Origin: Lithobates sylvaticus
Taxonomy: Eukaryota > Chordata > Amphibia > Anura > Ranidae
Assembly: GCA_028564925.1 (NCBI GenBank)
Contig: CM053030.1
Location: 373,948,945-374,012,944 of the forward strand
Direction of reading: 5' to 3'
Length of the DNA stretch: 64,000 nucleotides
Part shown: piece after piece, positions 10,505-21,784 of the stretch
Numbering within the stretch: the stretch's first letter is position 1
How the letters are laid out: the number at the start of each line of letters is the position of its first letter
Program-made: the position numbers and the translations under genes
Notes under the pieces: model-generated
Told to the model about the DNA's origin: nothing
The model's input: the letters and a program-made list of their open reading frames with translations, nothing else
The model's database searches: none

Positions 10505-10935
10505 CATGTTCATGAAACATTACAGAGTAGACCCAGGGGCTCTCTCATCTGTTGAATTCGGCAGACAAGCCATCAAAACAGCATTGTCTAATACTAAACA
10601 TTAGTCTCTCTTCTTAAATTCTTTTGTAAGCATGATCACACCCATCTAGCTAGTTATTTGTTATGGGTATGCTGCCATGGAGGCACCAGGAAAACAAAAA
10701 ATTGTATCGTACTTGCTGTAATTTTCTTTTGGTGCCTATCCATGGCAGCATACAAACACACCCAAGGTATGCTATATTACGTAAGAATTCTGGGGGGGGG
10801 TCTCTAACCATCTTGTTTAAAGATTTTCACTGATCCTGAGGGGGGAGCCAAAGCGGAGCTTGTCATGGGTATGCTGCCATGGATAGGCACCAGGAAAAGA
10901 AAGTTACGGTAAATATGATACAATTTTCAGTTTTT

Positions 10936-11223
10936 TTGGCCATACTTTTCTTCTTGGTAATCTTCCTTTAGTGAGCTGATTACTCGCTGCTGCTATATTG
11001 AAATCCCAAGCAGTATTATCAGCCCTGCCCGGTTATGCCTTCTGGACTCACTTCTTAAATTTAGAGATAAAGAGACAGGGGAGTGTTCTGTGGTCCAGAA
11101 GTGAGAACCGCAGGTGGATGGGTAATTTCAGTCAGCTGAAAAAAGGTTAGGGGCTCATCAGTTATTTTTCTGTGCTTGCATCATTTTTAAGGGGATAAAA
11201 CATTGATAATGTGCATATAGAGG

Positions 11224-11225
<2 letters not shown>
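10936..11225. other. Intron 2 sequence without a recognised element
   Basis: No repeat end or exon recognised; ordinary intronic composition up to the (GT)n tract. Confidence 0.35.

Positions 11226-11297
<72 letters not shown>
11226..11297 (+). repeat. (GT)n microsatellite
   Basis: About 36 uninterrupted GT units in intron 2, ending about 140 bases before exon 3 of EXOSC7. Confidence 0.98.
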
Positions 11298-11298
<1 letters not shown>

Positions 11299-11434
11299 CA
11301 CCTGTATTGGTTTGCAGTATGTTATAGTGGCTTTACTACCCGGGTGGCTTCATGGTTGGAAGGTATTTATCTGGATACATCAGATCATAAACGCAGTAGA
11401 CGCATAAGTCACATGACTTACATTTTTGTTTCAG

Positions 11435-11529
11435 GGTCACACAGATGTACTGGTTGGAGTCAAAGCAGAAATGTCAACACCTAAGTTAGATCGGCCATGT
11501 GAAGGGTACTTGGAGTTTTTTGTGGACTG
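11435..11529 (+). CDS. EXOSC7: EXOSC7 exon 3
   Basis: The exon follows a tcag acceptor and is closed by a gttagt donor. It has 95 bases: 31 codons plus two bases of a split Cys codon. It encodes GHTDVLVGVKAEM, then STPKLDRPCEGYLEFFVDC. The strand 'GHTDILVGVKAEMGTPK..GYLEFFVDC' is the conserved RNase PH-fold core of EXOSC7. A (GT)n microsatellite lies about 140 bp upstream in the intron. The phase joins exactly to exon 4. Confidence 0.96.
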
Positions 11530-11773
11530 GTTAGTAGATTTCCATTTTTGTTAAACGTCACATCAGTTAAACCATTGTAATGTGTGGGGTTAATTTACTA
11601 AATCTGGAGAGTGCAAACATCTGGTGCAGCTGTGTATGGTAGCCAATGGGCTTCTAACTTCAGCTTGTTCAATTAAGCTTTGACAAAAAAACCTGGAAGC
11701 TGATTGTACATGACTATGACTGCTGCAGTTTATCACAGGAAAAAAAATGTCTTCTGTTTTTATACTATCCTAA

Positions 11774-12187
11774 AGCCTGGTACACATCTGGTATCAGATT
11801 ATCAAATGAATTTTCGTCTGTTTTTTGTTGCATGCTAGTCTCGTATCAAAAGTGAAGAGGTTACTCAACATACGAAAATTCTTGTACGGCAGAATTCAAC
11901 TTCAGAAGTGATGTAATGTGTTAAATTGTTTTGTATGTGTTCTTTAGTTTTATGAGCATGTGTAGTCTTGCTCTTAAGGTTTTTTCAGGCAAAGACTGTA
12001 CTAATTAAACGAAAATCGAATGTTGTGTTCACATAAGACTAAAAATTTTATAGCCTGCACATCCAGTTTTTGTCATCAGAAAGTTCCGAATCGGCTGTCG
12101 AAAGCATCATACTAACGATCCGAAAATCGTCAGGTCATTCGTCGGATAAAATTTTACTTCCGATTTTCTGATTGTGTGTACGGCCCT
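11774..12187. mobile_element. TAA-bounded MITE, 'GTACACA' group
   Basis: TAA on both sides (11771-11773, 12188-12190). Termini are AGCCTGGTACACATCTGG and, from the right, AGGGCCGTACACACAATC. The inside has AT-rich words such as 'cgaaaatt' in both orientations. Non-coding, in intron 3. Confidence 0.65.
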
Positions 12188-12190
12188 TAA

Positions 12191-12899
12191 GATTGAAAGT
12201 CGACCTAATTTTGTTTTATGCCCTACATACAGTCCAAAAAAAAATATTTTGGAAAAAGGTTAAAACCTCTTTCGTGATTTGAGATCCCTTTTGGGAAAAT
12301 GTACTCCTTCCTCTCCCAGGAACCATACTGAAAGTGAGGAAAATTTTAGAGTTGTTGCCAAGCAAAAGGTGAGAGGAAATGTTTTGGTGACAATTGTCTG
12401 AGATATGATTTTTTCCCTCACTGTCTCCAAGACAGGAAATTAAGGAAAATCTCCCCAGCGGGGCAGAGATAGAAAATGATTAACCCGATAAGTGCTATGA
12501 CCCTTCCATACTCTATCCAACACCTAAAAAAGTGAAAAAAAAACTTTGTAAAAACTGTGTGGTAGTGCCCTCTAATGTTCAAAAATGTTAACCATTGTAA
12601 AGAGTGTTCATCATCCATTATAATTTTTTATATTGATTTAAGATCTTCTGTTTGGTATCTGTGGTTATATATAAAGGCAATTGCCATATACTGTTATTCT
12701 TCTTATCTAAACAGAAAGTGAAATGACTTGAGAATGTAAGTGGGTCACAGCAGGAGTTCAGCTGGGATTTAGAACTTTCTTTCAGTGCTCATGTGTCAAA
12801 TTAATGTCTTATTTTATTCCTTAAGGGTAAACTATCTGCATACTGTACATCGAGGCTGTGATCGTCATTCCAAATTAAACCCGCACTATGGTGCATGTC
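12191..12899. other. Intron 3 sequence without a recognised element
   Basis: No exon or repeat end recognised; ordinary AT-rich intron composition. Confidence 0.35.
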
Positions 12900-12903
12900 T
12901 TAA

Positions 12904-13889
12904 AGGATAAGTTCACCATTTGTAACTTGTTACATGTTACACCCATTTTCAGGGTGTAACATGTTACAGATGCATCGGTGCCTGACCCCCCGCCCCCCCA
13001 TTCTGACAGCTAGCGAGGGATCTCATCCCCCACCCACCCCCCGCTAGCTGTCACAATCTGCAAAAAAAACGCGGCTCCACCCACCCGACCGTGCATCATC
13101 CATACACTGTTCTGTGAATGGGAAAACTACAAGGTCCGACAGCCTTTGCGGCTTTTGGCTTGTAGTTCTCAATGAAATACCACGGCCCTGTTGAGCGATG
13201 TGGTAAATCATTAAAGTGGTTGTAAACCCTCGTTTACAACCTTATGTTACAGGTAAGCCTATATTAAGGCTTACCTGTATCTAACAAGGATATCTCCTAA
13301 ACCTGCAGGGTTTAGGCGATATACCTGTATTTGCATGTGCCGACGTCATGCGGCACATGCACACTTGCGACAACTGAAGCAACGGCGCTATATGCCGATG
13401 CTTCAGTTGTACTGTGCCGCTCTCGTGCACATGCGTGGAGTGACGGCATCGCGGCTCTGGCAAATCACAGCGCCGGAGCCGCGATACCCGGAAGTCACTC
13501 CGGGAGAACATGTCGGAGGGGGAGAAGAGAATCGATGTGGGGGCTTTGATCTAAGGTAAGTGATACATAATTAGCTAGTATGCTATGCATACTAGCTAAT
13601 TATGCCTTTTGTCTTGCAGGGTTTTTTTTTTTTTTTTTTTTTTTACGTTTTTTTTTTTTAAGAGGGTTTACTTCCTCTTTAAGTCTTCCTGTCACAATGT
13701 AACTGCCTACCTGTATCGGAGGTACAGCCAGACAGATGCACAGTCTGCATGACCGTGCCCTTACACCCACTATCTGCTTATCGTGAGTGCAATGCTTTAC
13801 AGATCCATTGCAAAAAGATAATAAATGCATATTTTTTTACCTGCAAAAAAAAATAGCATTTTGTTATTTTCTTTGTAAAGGTGAACTTA
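12904..13889. mobile_element. MITE, GGATAAGTTCACC-terminus family (copy 2), with nested TTAA MITE
   Basis: The left end AAGGATAAGTTCACC follows TTAA (12900-12903) and the right end has AAAGGTGAACTTATACC. The inner 'aacatgttacaga' and 'tttacctgcaaaaaaaaatagcatttt' words match the copy at 1447-1902. It is split by a TTAA element at 13215-13678, which is therefore younger. Non-coding. Confidence 0.7.
13215..13678. mobile_element. Nested TTAA MITE, AGTGGTTGTAAACCC family
   Basis: TTAA on both sides (13211-13214, 13679-13682). Termini are AGTGGTTGTAAACCCTCG and, from the right, AGAGGAAGTAAACCCTCT. The GC-rich core includes 'gcggcacatgcacacttgcg' and 'ccggaagtcactccgggag', with a long palindromic stretch around 'gctagtatgctatgcatactagc'. 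Non-coding. Confidence 0.8.
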
Positions 13890-13893
13890 TACC

Positions 13894-14668
13894 TTTTTGA
13901 AGCTTATTGTACGTTGTGTGCCACAGCTCACTGCAATTTTTATTTAATAGTCCTTGCATGTTATTGCACATTAGAAGACGTGGGATTCCAAATATTTGCT
14001 GTTTTGCTGCGTAAGGAAAACGCAGTCCATTCACTTTTTCTCACACCATATCCATTGGGAAATGTATTCAGTAAAATAACAAAAATCGTATACAAGTATT
14101 CCAGTAGCAAACAATGTGGTGAATCATGGTCCTCACGACTCAATGTCTGATTTAGAGAAGACCAAATTAATGTTGTGTGAGCATCTGGTACTGTAATGAC
14201 AGCCAAAGGTATTTTGGACAAAAGCACTGAGCACATTCTAAAAGGTTACGGCTTGCAACATCAAAGGTAGAAAGTCACATGTGGCACACAAGCTCATAAA
14301 ATCATGTACAGTAAATCAACATGGTTAAAAAATTATATGATAACTTAGCGCACATTAGAAGCATGTTGGTAAATAACAATCCAGTCAACGACTCTATGGG
14401 TCCACTTTCTTGTATATCATGCAGGAGCAGAACTTGGAAAGTGTGAAACAATAAAAACTATTTCACATTGAATGCATATGGGCAGTTGTGGGTATAGCAA
14501 GAATATATACGTTACCTGTTAGTCTTCCAGACAGACAGAAGGTAGATATTTATTTGGATAAACTATATTGATATAGGTCTAAATTAAATAATAATTATCT
14601 TTTGGATGGCTAACTTTATAGTAGATCTCTTTTGTATTGATATCTCTGCTGGGATTGGTATTTTCTAG
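13894..14668. other. End of intron 3 without a recognised element
   Basis: AT-rich intron sequence leading to the ttctag acceptor of exon 4. Short open frames match nothing known. Confidence 0.4.
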
Positions 14669-14834
14669 TTCAGCAAATGCGACTCCAGAGTTTGAAGGTC
14701 GTGGGGGAGAAGAGCTTGGCACAGAGATTGCAAATATGCTGTACAAGGTATTTGATAACAAGAGCAGCATTGACCTTGAATCCCTCTGCATTTTGCCACG
14801 AGAGCACTGCTGGACCCTTTATATTGATGTTCTG
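14669..14834 (+). CDS. EXOSC7: EXOSC7 exon 4
   Basis: The acceptor is ttctag and the donor gtaag. The 166 bases complete the split Cys codon and give 55 codons, SANATPEFEGRGGEELGTEI followed by ANMLYKVFDNKSSIDLESLC and ILPREHCWTLYIDVL. This is the segment of EXOSC7 with the conserved 'SANATPEFEGRGG' and 'PREHCWVLYVDVL' motifs, including the edge that contacts the partner ring subunit. It is followed by the largest intron in the window, about 17 kb, holding the long DIRS fossil, a Tc1 element and the Penelope-like element. Confidence 0.97.
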
Positions 14835-15198
14835 GTAAGTTACAGACAACACAATTAATAATTTGCTGAGGACTAACATATGTTTCAAAACAGATTTTTA
14901 ATTTTATTTATTTTTTGAGCATATAAAGATATTGGCCACAGTTCAATCAAGCATTTGCGACACTGTCTAGCGTTATGACAATATTCTAAAGTCCTGCGCC
15001 AAATGCATTAAAGCCATGCAACAGTCTATTTGCTACTTCTGATGTATAGGATGTTGGGTAGTTCTTGTGTGTGACACATTTACATTCTGACGCTATAGCT
15101 GCAACAAATTCATTAAGAAAGGGCATCGTTTTGGTGATCGGAAAAGTGGAGGTTAATGAGACTTCTTTCATATTGGAGTAAATTGTGTTGCATTTGTG
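14835..15198. other. Start of intron 4 without a recognised element
   Basis: Ordinary intron sequence from the exon 4 donor to the left end of the long DIRS fossil. Confidence 0.4.
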
Positions 15199-15327
15199 TA
15201 AAGTGTTTTCCTGGACCTCCCCATGTCAGCTTACTATGGGTCAGCTCCGCCCCCTCTGACCCCTCCAGGACCACCTTTTTTCTAGCCCATAAAGGGCGGC
15301 TGTCTGCCCACACCAGTGTTCTTTTTT
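15199..15327 (+). repeat. Left inverted terminus of the DIRS fossil
   Basis: Begins near 'ttttcctggacctcccc' and runs to 'cacaccagtgttcttt'. It is the reverse complement of the right terminus over about 100 bases, apart from a short local duplication around 'tactatgggtcag'. Known DIRS elements replicate through such inverted ends. Confidence 0.8.
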
Positions 15328-15916
15328 TCGTCCTCGCTCCGGACGCCTTTTAAAGTTTTTAATTTCAGTTATTTAGTCATATTTATTTTTATTTTATTTA
15401 TTTATGTATTTATTTATTTTTTTTCTCCATCCACCATCCATTCTGTCCGGGTTAAGCCTCTCCCGGATCAGAAGACCCCCCCAGATGGGCTGTAAGTCTC
15501 CCGAGGAGTGTGGGTTCCCGTGGTGCTGGGATTGTATGGTACAGTATGAATGACTGTGTATTACTGGCAAGGTCACAACAGTATAAATTACTGTATACAC
15601 CTTCGTTAGGCAGGTGCTGACACTCTCTCCTTCCATGTTTTTATGCGTTCATGCAGTGGTTTGGCTCGCTGGGACTTGCAGTTCACCACCTCCACATGTA
15701 TTCCTTTCAGGAAGCTCAGAGTTGAGCAGGTGAGGTCAGAGGTAGCTTCCTCTTGGATTGCTTAGCAAACACCAGAATGATCACTACTGATTTGCAGCAG
15801 GCTCTGTCCTCCAGGCTAATCTTAGCCTCCAGCTGATTAATCTGCTACTCTGCTCTGGTAAGCCTGACTTCTATTACTAACTGCTGTGTTACTTGTCTGG
15901 AGTGTTTTTATTATCC

Positions 15917-16823
15917 CAGGGCTTGACAAATTTGCTTGGAATCTAGGAGCCAGCTAAAAAAGTTAGGAGCCAGGTTTTTTTTTAACAACGACTGACAGGT
16001 GGCACTGGGCACCGTAGGACGTCCTCCCAGAACCTTGCTCCTGGGGCGCGCACTCGGGAACATCCGTGACCGCCAGGTCCCGAGGACCCGGTGCATCGCG
16101 GTAAACGGACGCCGATAGGGGCCGTTTACCACGTGATCGCTCTGTCAAATGACGGTGCGATTACATGTACACAAACCGGCGTCACGTCATGACGCCGGTT
16201 CCTCCCTCCCCTCTCTGTATCGATCGGTACAGTGAGAGGGGAGAAGCTGAGAGGGGGAGAGATGGGACCAGCGCTGTGGGCTGGATGTGTAGTGCCCACA
16301 GTGCTGGTCAGTGACAGCTACACTGCCAGCACTGTGCAATACTCTGCCAATACATTTTAATAGAAACAAAGATTTTTTTTTTTTTTTTTTTTTACCGAAT
16401 TTTCAGTATTTTTTGATTTATAGTGCAAAAAATAAAAAACCCAGCGGTGATTAAATACCACCAAAAGAAAGCTCTATTTGTGTGCAAAAAAAGGACAAAA
16501 AAATCATTTGGGTACAGTGTTGCATGACTGAGAAATTGTCATTCAAAGTGTGAGAGCACTGAAAGCTGAAAAGTGCCCAGTGGTTAACATTGCATTAGCA
16601 TTGTTAGAGGTGTTGCAATACCAACGGCCACCACAAGATGGCGCCATAGAAGGATTTCAGAAGGCCGCAAAGCCGCGGCCTAAATTTCTGGCCGGCGCGG
16701 CCCGAGGCAATCGCGCGGCGGGGGTCGGTGTCCACAGGTTGACACGGTACCGCAGCTGTGTTGCGCCAGGACCCCAATTCTAGGCGCAATTGCGCCCGGG
16801 CAACCGGGGTTTGTCGAGGCCTG
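15917..16823. mobile_element. Non-autonomous hAT element (907 bp), copy 1, inside the DIRS fossil
   Basis: Starts CAGGGCTTGACAAATTTG and ends TTTGTCGAGGCCTG, inverted hAT-type termini. A perfect 8-bp duplication TATTATCC flanks it (15909-15916, 16824-16831). Internal hairpins include 'cccctctc..gagaggggag' and 'ccagcgctgtgggc..gcccacagtgctgg'. No transposase. The inner part at 16449-16550 carries a module also found in TTAA-bounded elements. Nearly identical to the copy at 24054-24976. Confidence 0.93.
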
Positions 16824-16971
16824 TATTATCCTGTGCCTTTTTAGATATGGGGAGTTTGGCCTGCCTGCCTAGCTGCCTTAGCACTGAAGATTCGGATAGA
16901 GAAGTTTATTTTATTTTGTAGTTAGTTAGTTATTTTTTATTTAAAAAAAAAGAGAGCACATCCTCTGTTTT

Positions 16972-17065
16972 ACAGAGAGAAGGGCCCAATGTGCGCTAAA
17001 TGCCCGCAAAGAGGTTCCACAGAGAGAAGGGCCCAATGCACGCTAAATGCCCGCAAAGAGGTTCC
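16972..17065 (+). repeat. 47-bp tandem duplication in the DIRS fossil
   Basis: Two adjacent units of 47 bases (16972-17018 and 17019-17065) beginning 'acagagagaagggcccaatg' differ at about two positions. Local duplication near the start of the gag-like region. Confidence 0.9.
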
Positions 17066-20000
17066 TAATCAGCACTCCAGCCTCAAAGGAGTAAAAAGGA
17101 GACTGGACATGACAAATCGCAGAGTCGCATGCAGCTGAATAGACACCTGTTGTCGCTGCATTCCAGATCTCCCTCACCCTTACCTCACTTTAGTCGCTCG
17201 GACTGGAGCCAAGAGAGGTCAAGACATCAGAAAGCCTCGAAAGAGCATATCCGGGCGCAGACAGAGAAGAAGATCCTCTTCTTTGGATAAGTCTTCATCG
17301 CCAGCCCAGGCAAAAGAGGGATCCTGTTGGGCCTGCTCAGCTGAGGTCATCAGAGGAAAGTGGGTTTGTGTATCTTGCTTCAAGGAGGCGGCTCAGGACT
17401 ATGCTGCAAATGCACGCCAGATTAAATCCTACATTAAGGACACAGTCAAGGAAGGGTTAAACAGCCTTTCAAGGAATCCTGCTGTATCTTTAAGCATCTG
17501 CAGATTCAGATCATGTGTTTTCAGTGCGTTTTAACTCTGAAGTCGATATCGATTCGGATCCATCTGAGGCTGTGATGGTCTCAGAATCGCATACGTTTGA
17601 TTTGTTCCCCCCTTTGTGGAGGCTGTTAAGGATGCGATGAAGTGGCAGGAAGAATTGTCACCTCCAAAGAAACAGCAGAGATACTACCCATATTTAAAGA
17701 AATCATTACCTTCCTTCTGATTCATTTCTGAAATTAAAGAAGTATTTGATGAGTGGGCGGGGCCTGAGAAGGGGCTCAATGTGCATAATAGAGTATCGAG
17801 GCTGTAACCCTTGGGACACTACGCCTAAGGTGGATACTTCATAGCGTAGTGTAGCCACTTTCCACTTGCGCTGGAGGATTCGGATGCCTTTAGGGATCCT
17901 ATGAATCACAGAAATAAATGCAGACCTGATAAAAAAAAAAAGTTGTATAGTTTGGCCGGAGCAGCCTGCAGGCCGGCGGTAGTGCTCACTTCTGTGGCAG
18001 AAGCACTTTTTTATTTTTATTTATTTTGGTGCTTTTTGCAGTTTTGCTCTACCATTTATTTACCGTGGTCTCCTAGGGGACGTGTTCTGTGGTGTGGGTC
18101 TGCGGAATACAGGGATGCATGGGTGTGAATCCAGCCTTAGACTGGGGGTAGCAGAGCTGGTGGATGGATGTTCAGATGAAAGTCTGGGAAGTGGCAGTTC
18201 TTGCAGTTTTCAAGACTGCTTTAGATTTTGTGGCTAAAGTGGCTGTTGACCAGGTCAGGGAGCTGGTTCAAAAATGAAAGCAAAGATATTGGCTCATTCC
18301 GTCACAGCCCACAGAGCCTTATGGTTGAAGCATTGGTCAGCTGATAAGGCTTCTAAGCACAGTCATGTTAAGTTCCATTCGGCAGGAAGCTACTATTCTG
18401 GAAGACTTAGAATCAGCAATTCAGTGGGTTTCCAGCGGCAGATCTAGCCTAATCCTGCAGAAGAGAAAGACAACAGCAGCCCTTTCGGTTTAACAAGAGA
18501 TCCAAAGAAGGATTCAGAGCTCCTTGTTCCAGAAAATCTATCTGCCAATTCCGATAATCTGGTCCCTGGTTTGGTGGTCAGTAGATCGCAATCTTTCCCG
18601 TGGAGTTCCATTGAAGGCCTCAGAACCAATAGTGGTGACGGCCAATGCCAGTCTGGCAGGCTGCGGGGCACACTGCCTGGGACAGCAGGTTCAAGGCCGT
18701 TGGAACTTTTGTGGGGTGAAGAGTGCAAATTTCCTGGGATTGGATGCTGTCAGACGCGCTCTCTTTGCGTTCCGACCTATGTTGCAAGGTCAAGCTGTCA
18801 AGAGTCTTTGAACAACTACGGGGGCTTATGTGTCTCATCAAAGGGGCACAAGAAGTCGCCCTCTCCTTCAGGTGGCATGTCAATCTATCTATGCGCAGAG
18901 AAGAATCTCGGCTCTCTTACTTCATCTTATCTCCCAGAGCCTGGGAATGTTTTAGCAGATTACTTGAGTCGAGGCTTTGAGGCCTCAATCGATAGATCTT
19001 ATGGCATTGGAGGCGAATTGTCAACTGCCTTGCTTCTCCTCCCGGACCTGGCATCCACAGGCGTTGGGTCGGGGTGCTCTGTCCAAGTCTTGGAATTTCC
19101 CCTTGGTCCAGAAACCTTCCAAGCCCAGGACCAGCGAAGCTCCTAAGGCTTCAAATAGGTCCTTCTGAAGGTGTCTCCACTTGACCCTCTCGAGTAGGAG
19201 CAAGACTAGCCCAATTTGGGGGGGTGTGGGCGGACAAGTTACAGGATGCCTGGATTGTGGCCATCATTTGATCACGTTATCATCTCAAGTTCAAAACAAG
19301 GCCTCCTCAGACCTTGTTCGTAGAAGCTGGGCTTCCTACGGATGTTTGTGAGGCTATATAGGGGAGCTGTTGGCAGCAAGGGCCATCCTTCCAGTTCCTA
19401 GGCACGAATTGGGGCAAAGAGTATGTTCCCCTCTGTTTTTGTTCCCCGAAGCTTCAGGGGGTTTCGGAATTCTTACATGAAGGTACCACTATTCAAAATT
19501 GAGTCATGGGACTCGGGAGACTGGATGGTTTCCATCGATCTGGCGGTGCGTATCTTCTTGTTTCCATAGACGCATCTCACCATCGATTTTCTCAGGTTTT
19601 CTGTGGAATGCTCTACTTTTCAATTTTAATGTCTCCCATTCGGTCTCTGCACGACTCTGAGAATGTTCTCAAAGCTACTGTCTGCTGTCATTGCGACTCT
19701 CAGGGTCAAGGGAGTGCAAATATCCCATTATCTAGACGACATGCTACTTCTGGGTCTGTCGCATGAGCTCCTTCTACTTCATGTGAATTTCACCAGTAAA
19801 ACACTAGCTTGTTTCGGTTGGTTGTTCAACTCTCGGAAGAGCCAGATGCATCCGACCCAAATGTTGTATTTGGCAGTACAATTCTACACGGATCAGGGTG
19901 GTGTTTCTCTTCCTCAGAGGAAGGTCCAGGAGATTCAGTCTTAGACAAAAGCAGTGATAGCCAGGCCGTCTATGATGGTAAAGCAATGCATGTAGTATCT

Positions 20001-21279
20001 GGGGGGTTCTATCAGCCACAGTTCTAGTAGTCCCGTGGGTCAGGTGGCGCAGAAGGAGGTTTCAATGCATTTTTATTCTTCAGGCCAGTGCTTACAGACA
20101 GTGGAAGCGAGCCGGTTCAACCTTACATGTGTTCCTGCCGCTTCCATTGGCTCTCAAAATCCTGCTGAAGATTCAGCGAGAAAGGATCACAGCAATAGTA
20201 GTCTTACCTTACTGGCTCAGGCAGCCGTGGTTCCCTCTGGCTTGGAGGATAAAGTTGGGCTCACCAATCCCACTGCCTCCTTGTCAAAATCTCCTTTTGC
20301 GGAGTGGGGCCTGACACCCGAACCGCAGGAGGATGAAGTTAATAACTTGGAAGTGAGAGGGAGGCTTTAGCTGGCTTGGGTCTCTCGGGCATTTGGAGTT
20401 TCTGCAGAGTGGTCTCTTAGGGTTAGCTTATAATTCCCTGAAGGGTCAAATCCCCGCTTTGTCGGCTATGTCATGTACAAGATATGCTCTACATCAGTTG
20501 GTGATACAATTTTTAGGGGCCGCCATAGAAATTAGACGTCCATTGAAATCGTTTTTTCCAAAAGAGGACTTAACACTAGTCTTGGGAATATCGCTGGTTC
20601 CTCCGTTTGATCAAGCTTTTTCTTGTTCATTATTACTTTTAACAGTATATTTTTTTTTTTTTTTTTTTTACTGCCGTTGCCTCGGCCAGAAGAGTCTCCG
20701 AGTTGTGCGCCTTTTCATCTAAAGAACTATATTGTTTGGTGCTCCCGGACAAGACAGTCCTTAGGCCGATACCAAGTTTACTGCCATATAATTTCGTAGG
20801 AACTGGGAGGTCATTCTTCCAGCCTTTCTGGCGGATACAGCTGATGAGTGGAGTAGGTTGGACCTGGCCTCTGTGGTTTCAACCTACCTGGAATGGACTA
20901 AAAGCAGATCAGCTGTAGTTTTTCCCAATGGGCCCTAAAAGGGGTATACAGGCAACATCCAGAATTGTGTCTTCCGGATTTGTCAAAGACCATACATATT
21001 GCATACAAAACGCTGGGCCTTCCTCCTCATTCAGAGATCAAAGCGCATTCAATGCGGGGTATGGCAGCATCCTGGGCAGCATACGTAAGGGTCGCCACTG
21101 AAGTAGTTTGCAGAGCAGCAAGCTGGAGCGCTCCCAACACCTTTTATTAGGCATTACAGGCTTAATTTGACTCTGGTTATTATGGCGGCTGTTGCCCATT
21201 TAAAATTTTGAGTAGCATTGCATTGAGGGTTTGGCTGATTTTTTTTTTTTGTCTTCCCTCCCTTTTTAATGTTGCTTGG

Positions 21280-21390
21280 TACATCCCATAGTAGGCTGAC
21301 ATGGGGAGGTCCAGGAATAAGGAAAATGATTGCCCATACTTACCGTAATTTTCCTTTCCTGGATCCTCCCCCTTGTCAGCCGGATGATTC
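21280..21390. repeat. Internal complementary region of the DIRS fossil
   Basis: Holds 'gctgacatggggaggtcc' and, shortly after, 'ttaccgtaattttccttt' and 'ggatcctccc', complementary to the outer tips of both termini. In known DIRS elements such a segment lets the two ends be joined on a circular intermediate. Confidence 0.75.
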
Positions 21391-21424
21391 CCACCCAGTT
21401 TATCCGTCGAGGTGGGTATTTTTT

Positions 21425-21562
21425 GAACACTGGTGTGGGCAGACAGCCGCCCTTTATGGGCTAGAAAAAAGGTGGTCCTGGAGGGGTCAGAGGGGGCGGG
21501 GCTGACATGGGGAGGATACAGGAAAGGAAAATTACGGTAAGTATGGGTAACAATTTTCCTTA
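21425..21562 (+). repeat. Right inverted terminus of the DIRS fossil
   Basis: Contains 'aacactggtgtgggcagaca', 'ggggtcagagggggcgggg' and ends in 'ggaaaattacggtaagtatg', the inverted counterpart of the left terminus and of the internal complementary region. Confidence 0.8.
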
Positions 21563-21784
21563 ATTTTGCAACAGACTCATATATGCTACTGACGATTACA
21601 TGAATCTGACACAAGTTGAGCCATTTGTTGCACAGATGGGAGATAGATTTCTAATGAGTGTCTACCACACCCTATGAATTTCAGAGATTATGTCCTCTCT
21701 TCTAAACAACAAATTACACTTTCGGTTGCTTTTGACGTTTTCCAGTTCTCCTTGCCACCTGTTGGGAAAAACCCTTCTATTTAA

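Larger units (their letters stand above)
9095..10935 (+). mobile_element. DIRS-type retrotransposon fossil (tyrosine-recombinase end), broken
   Basis: A truncated DIRS relic. Only the C-terminal tyrosine-recombinase part and the right end are left. Recognisable protein words include 'LIAVASAKRVSELQALGA' and, beyond a later MITE, 'IKAHSTRSVSASWAARA', the R..H..R recombinase region of DIRS elements. The right end keeps two related segments with 'tgggtatgctgccatgga' and 'ggtgcctatccatggcagca' in opposite orientation (about 10660-10760 and 10862-10930): the internal complementary region and right inverted terminus typical of DIRS. It carries two later insertions (9597-10006 and about 10281-10504). 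Degraded, several breaks, clearly inactive. Confidence 0.8.
15199..21562 (+). mobile_element. DIRS-type retrotransposon fossil with inverted termini, broken
   Basis: The left terminus (15199-15327) and right terminus (about 21425-21550) are inverted copies sharing 'cctccccatgtcagc' and 'ggcggctgtctgcccacacc'. The right end also carries an internal complementary region (about 21280-21390), the arrangement known for DIRS elements. Protein relics in order: a gag-like stretch with paired cysteines (from 17283), an RNase H-like stretch (about 18560-19000, 'NASLAGCGAHCLGQQVQGRW'), a reverse-transcriptase stretch with a YLDD motif (about 19440-20000), the spacer before the recombinase (about 20080-20330), and the tyrosine-recombinase end (about 20660-21140, 'EIKAHSMRGMAASWAAYV'). 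The order RNase H before reverse transcriptase is unusual. A hAT element is inserted at 15917-16823. Badly broken, many breaks. Confidence 0.85.

Noticed and set aside
18571-19146. A 191-codon frame that might be taken as a host gene.
   Set aside because: It lies within the DIRS fossil and overlaps the RNase H-like region in another frame.
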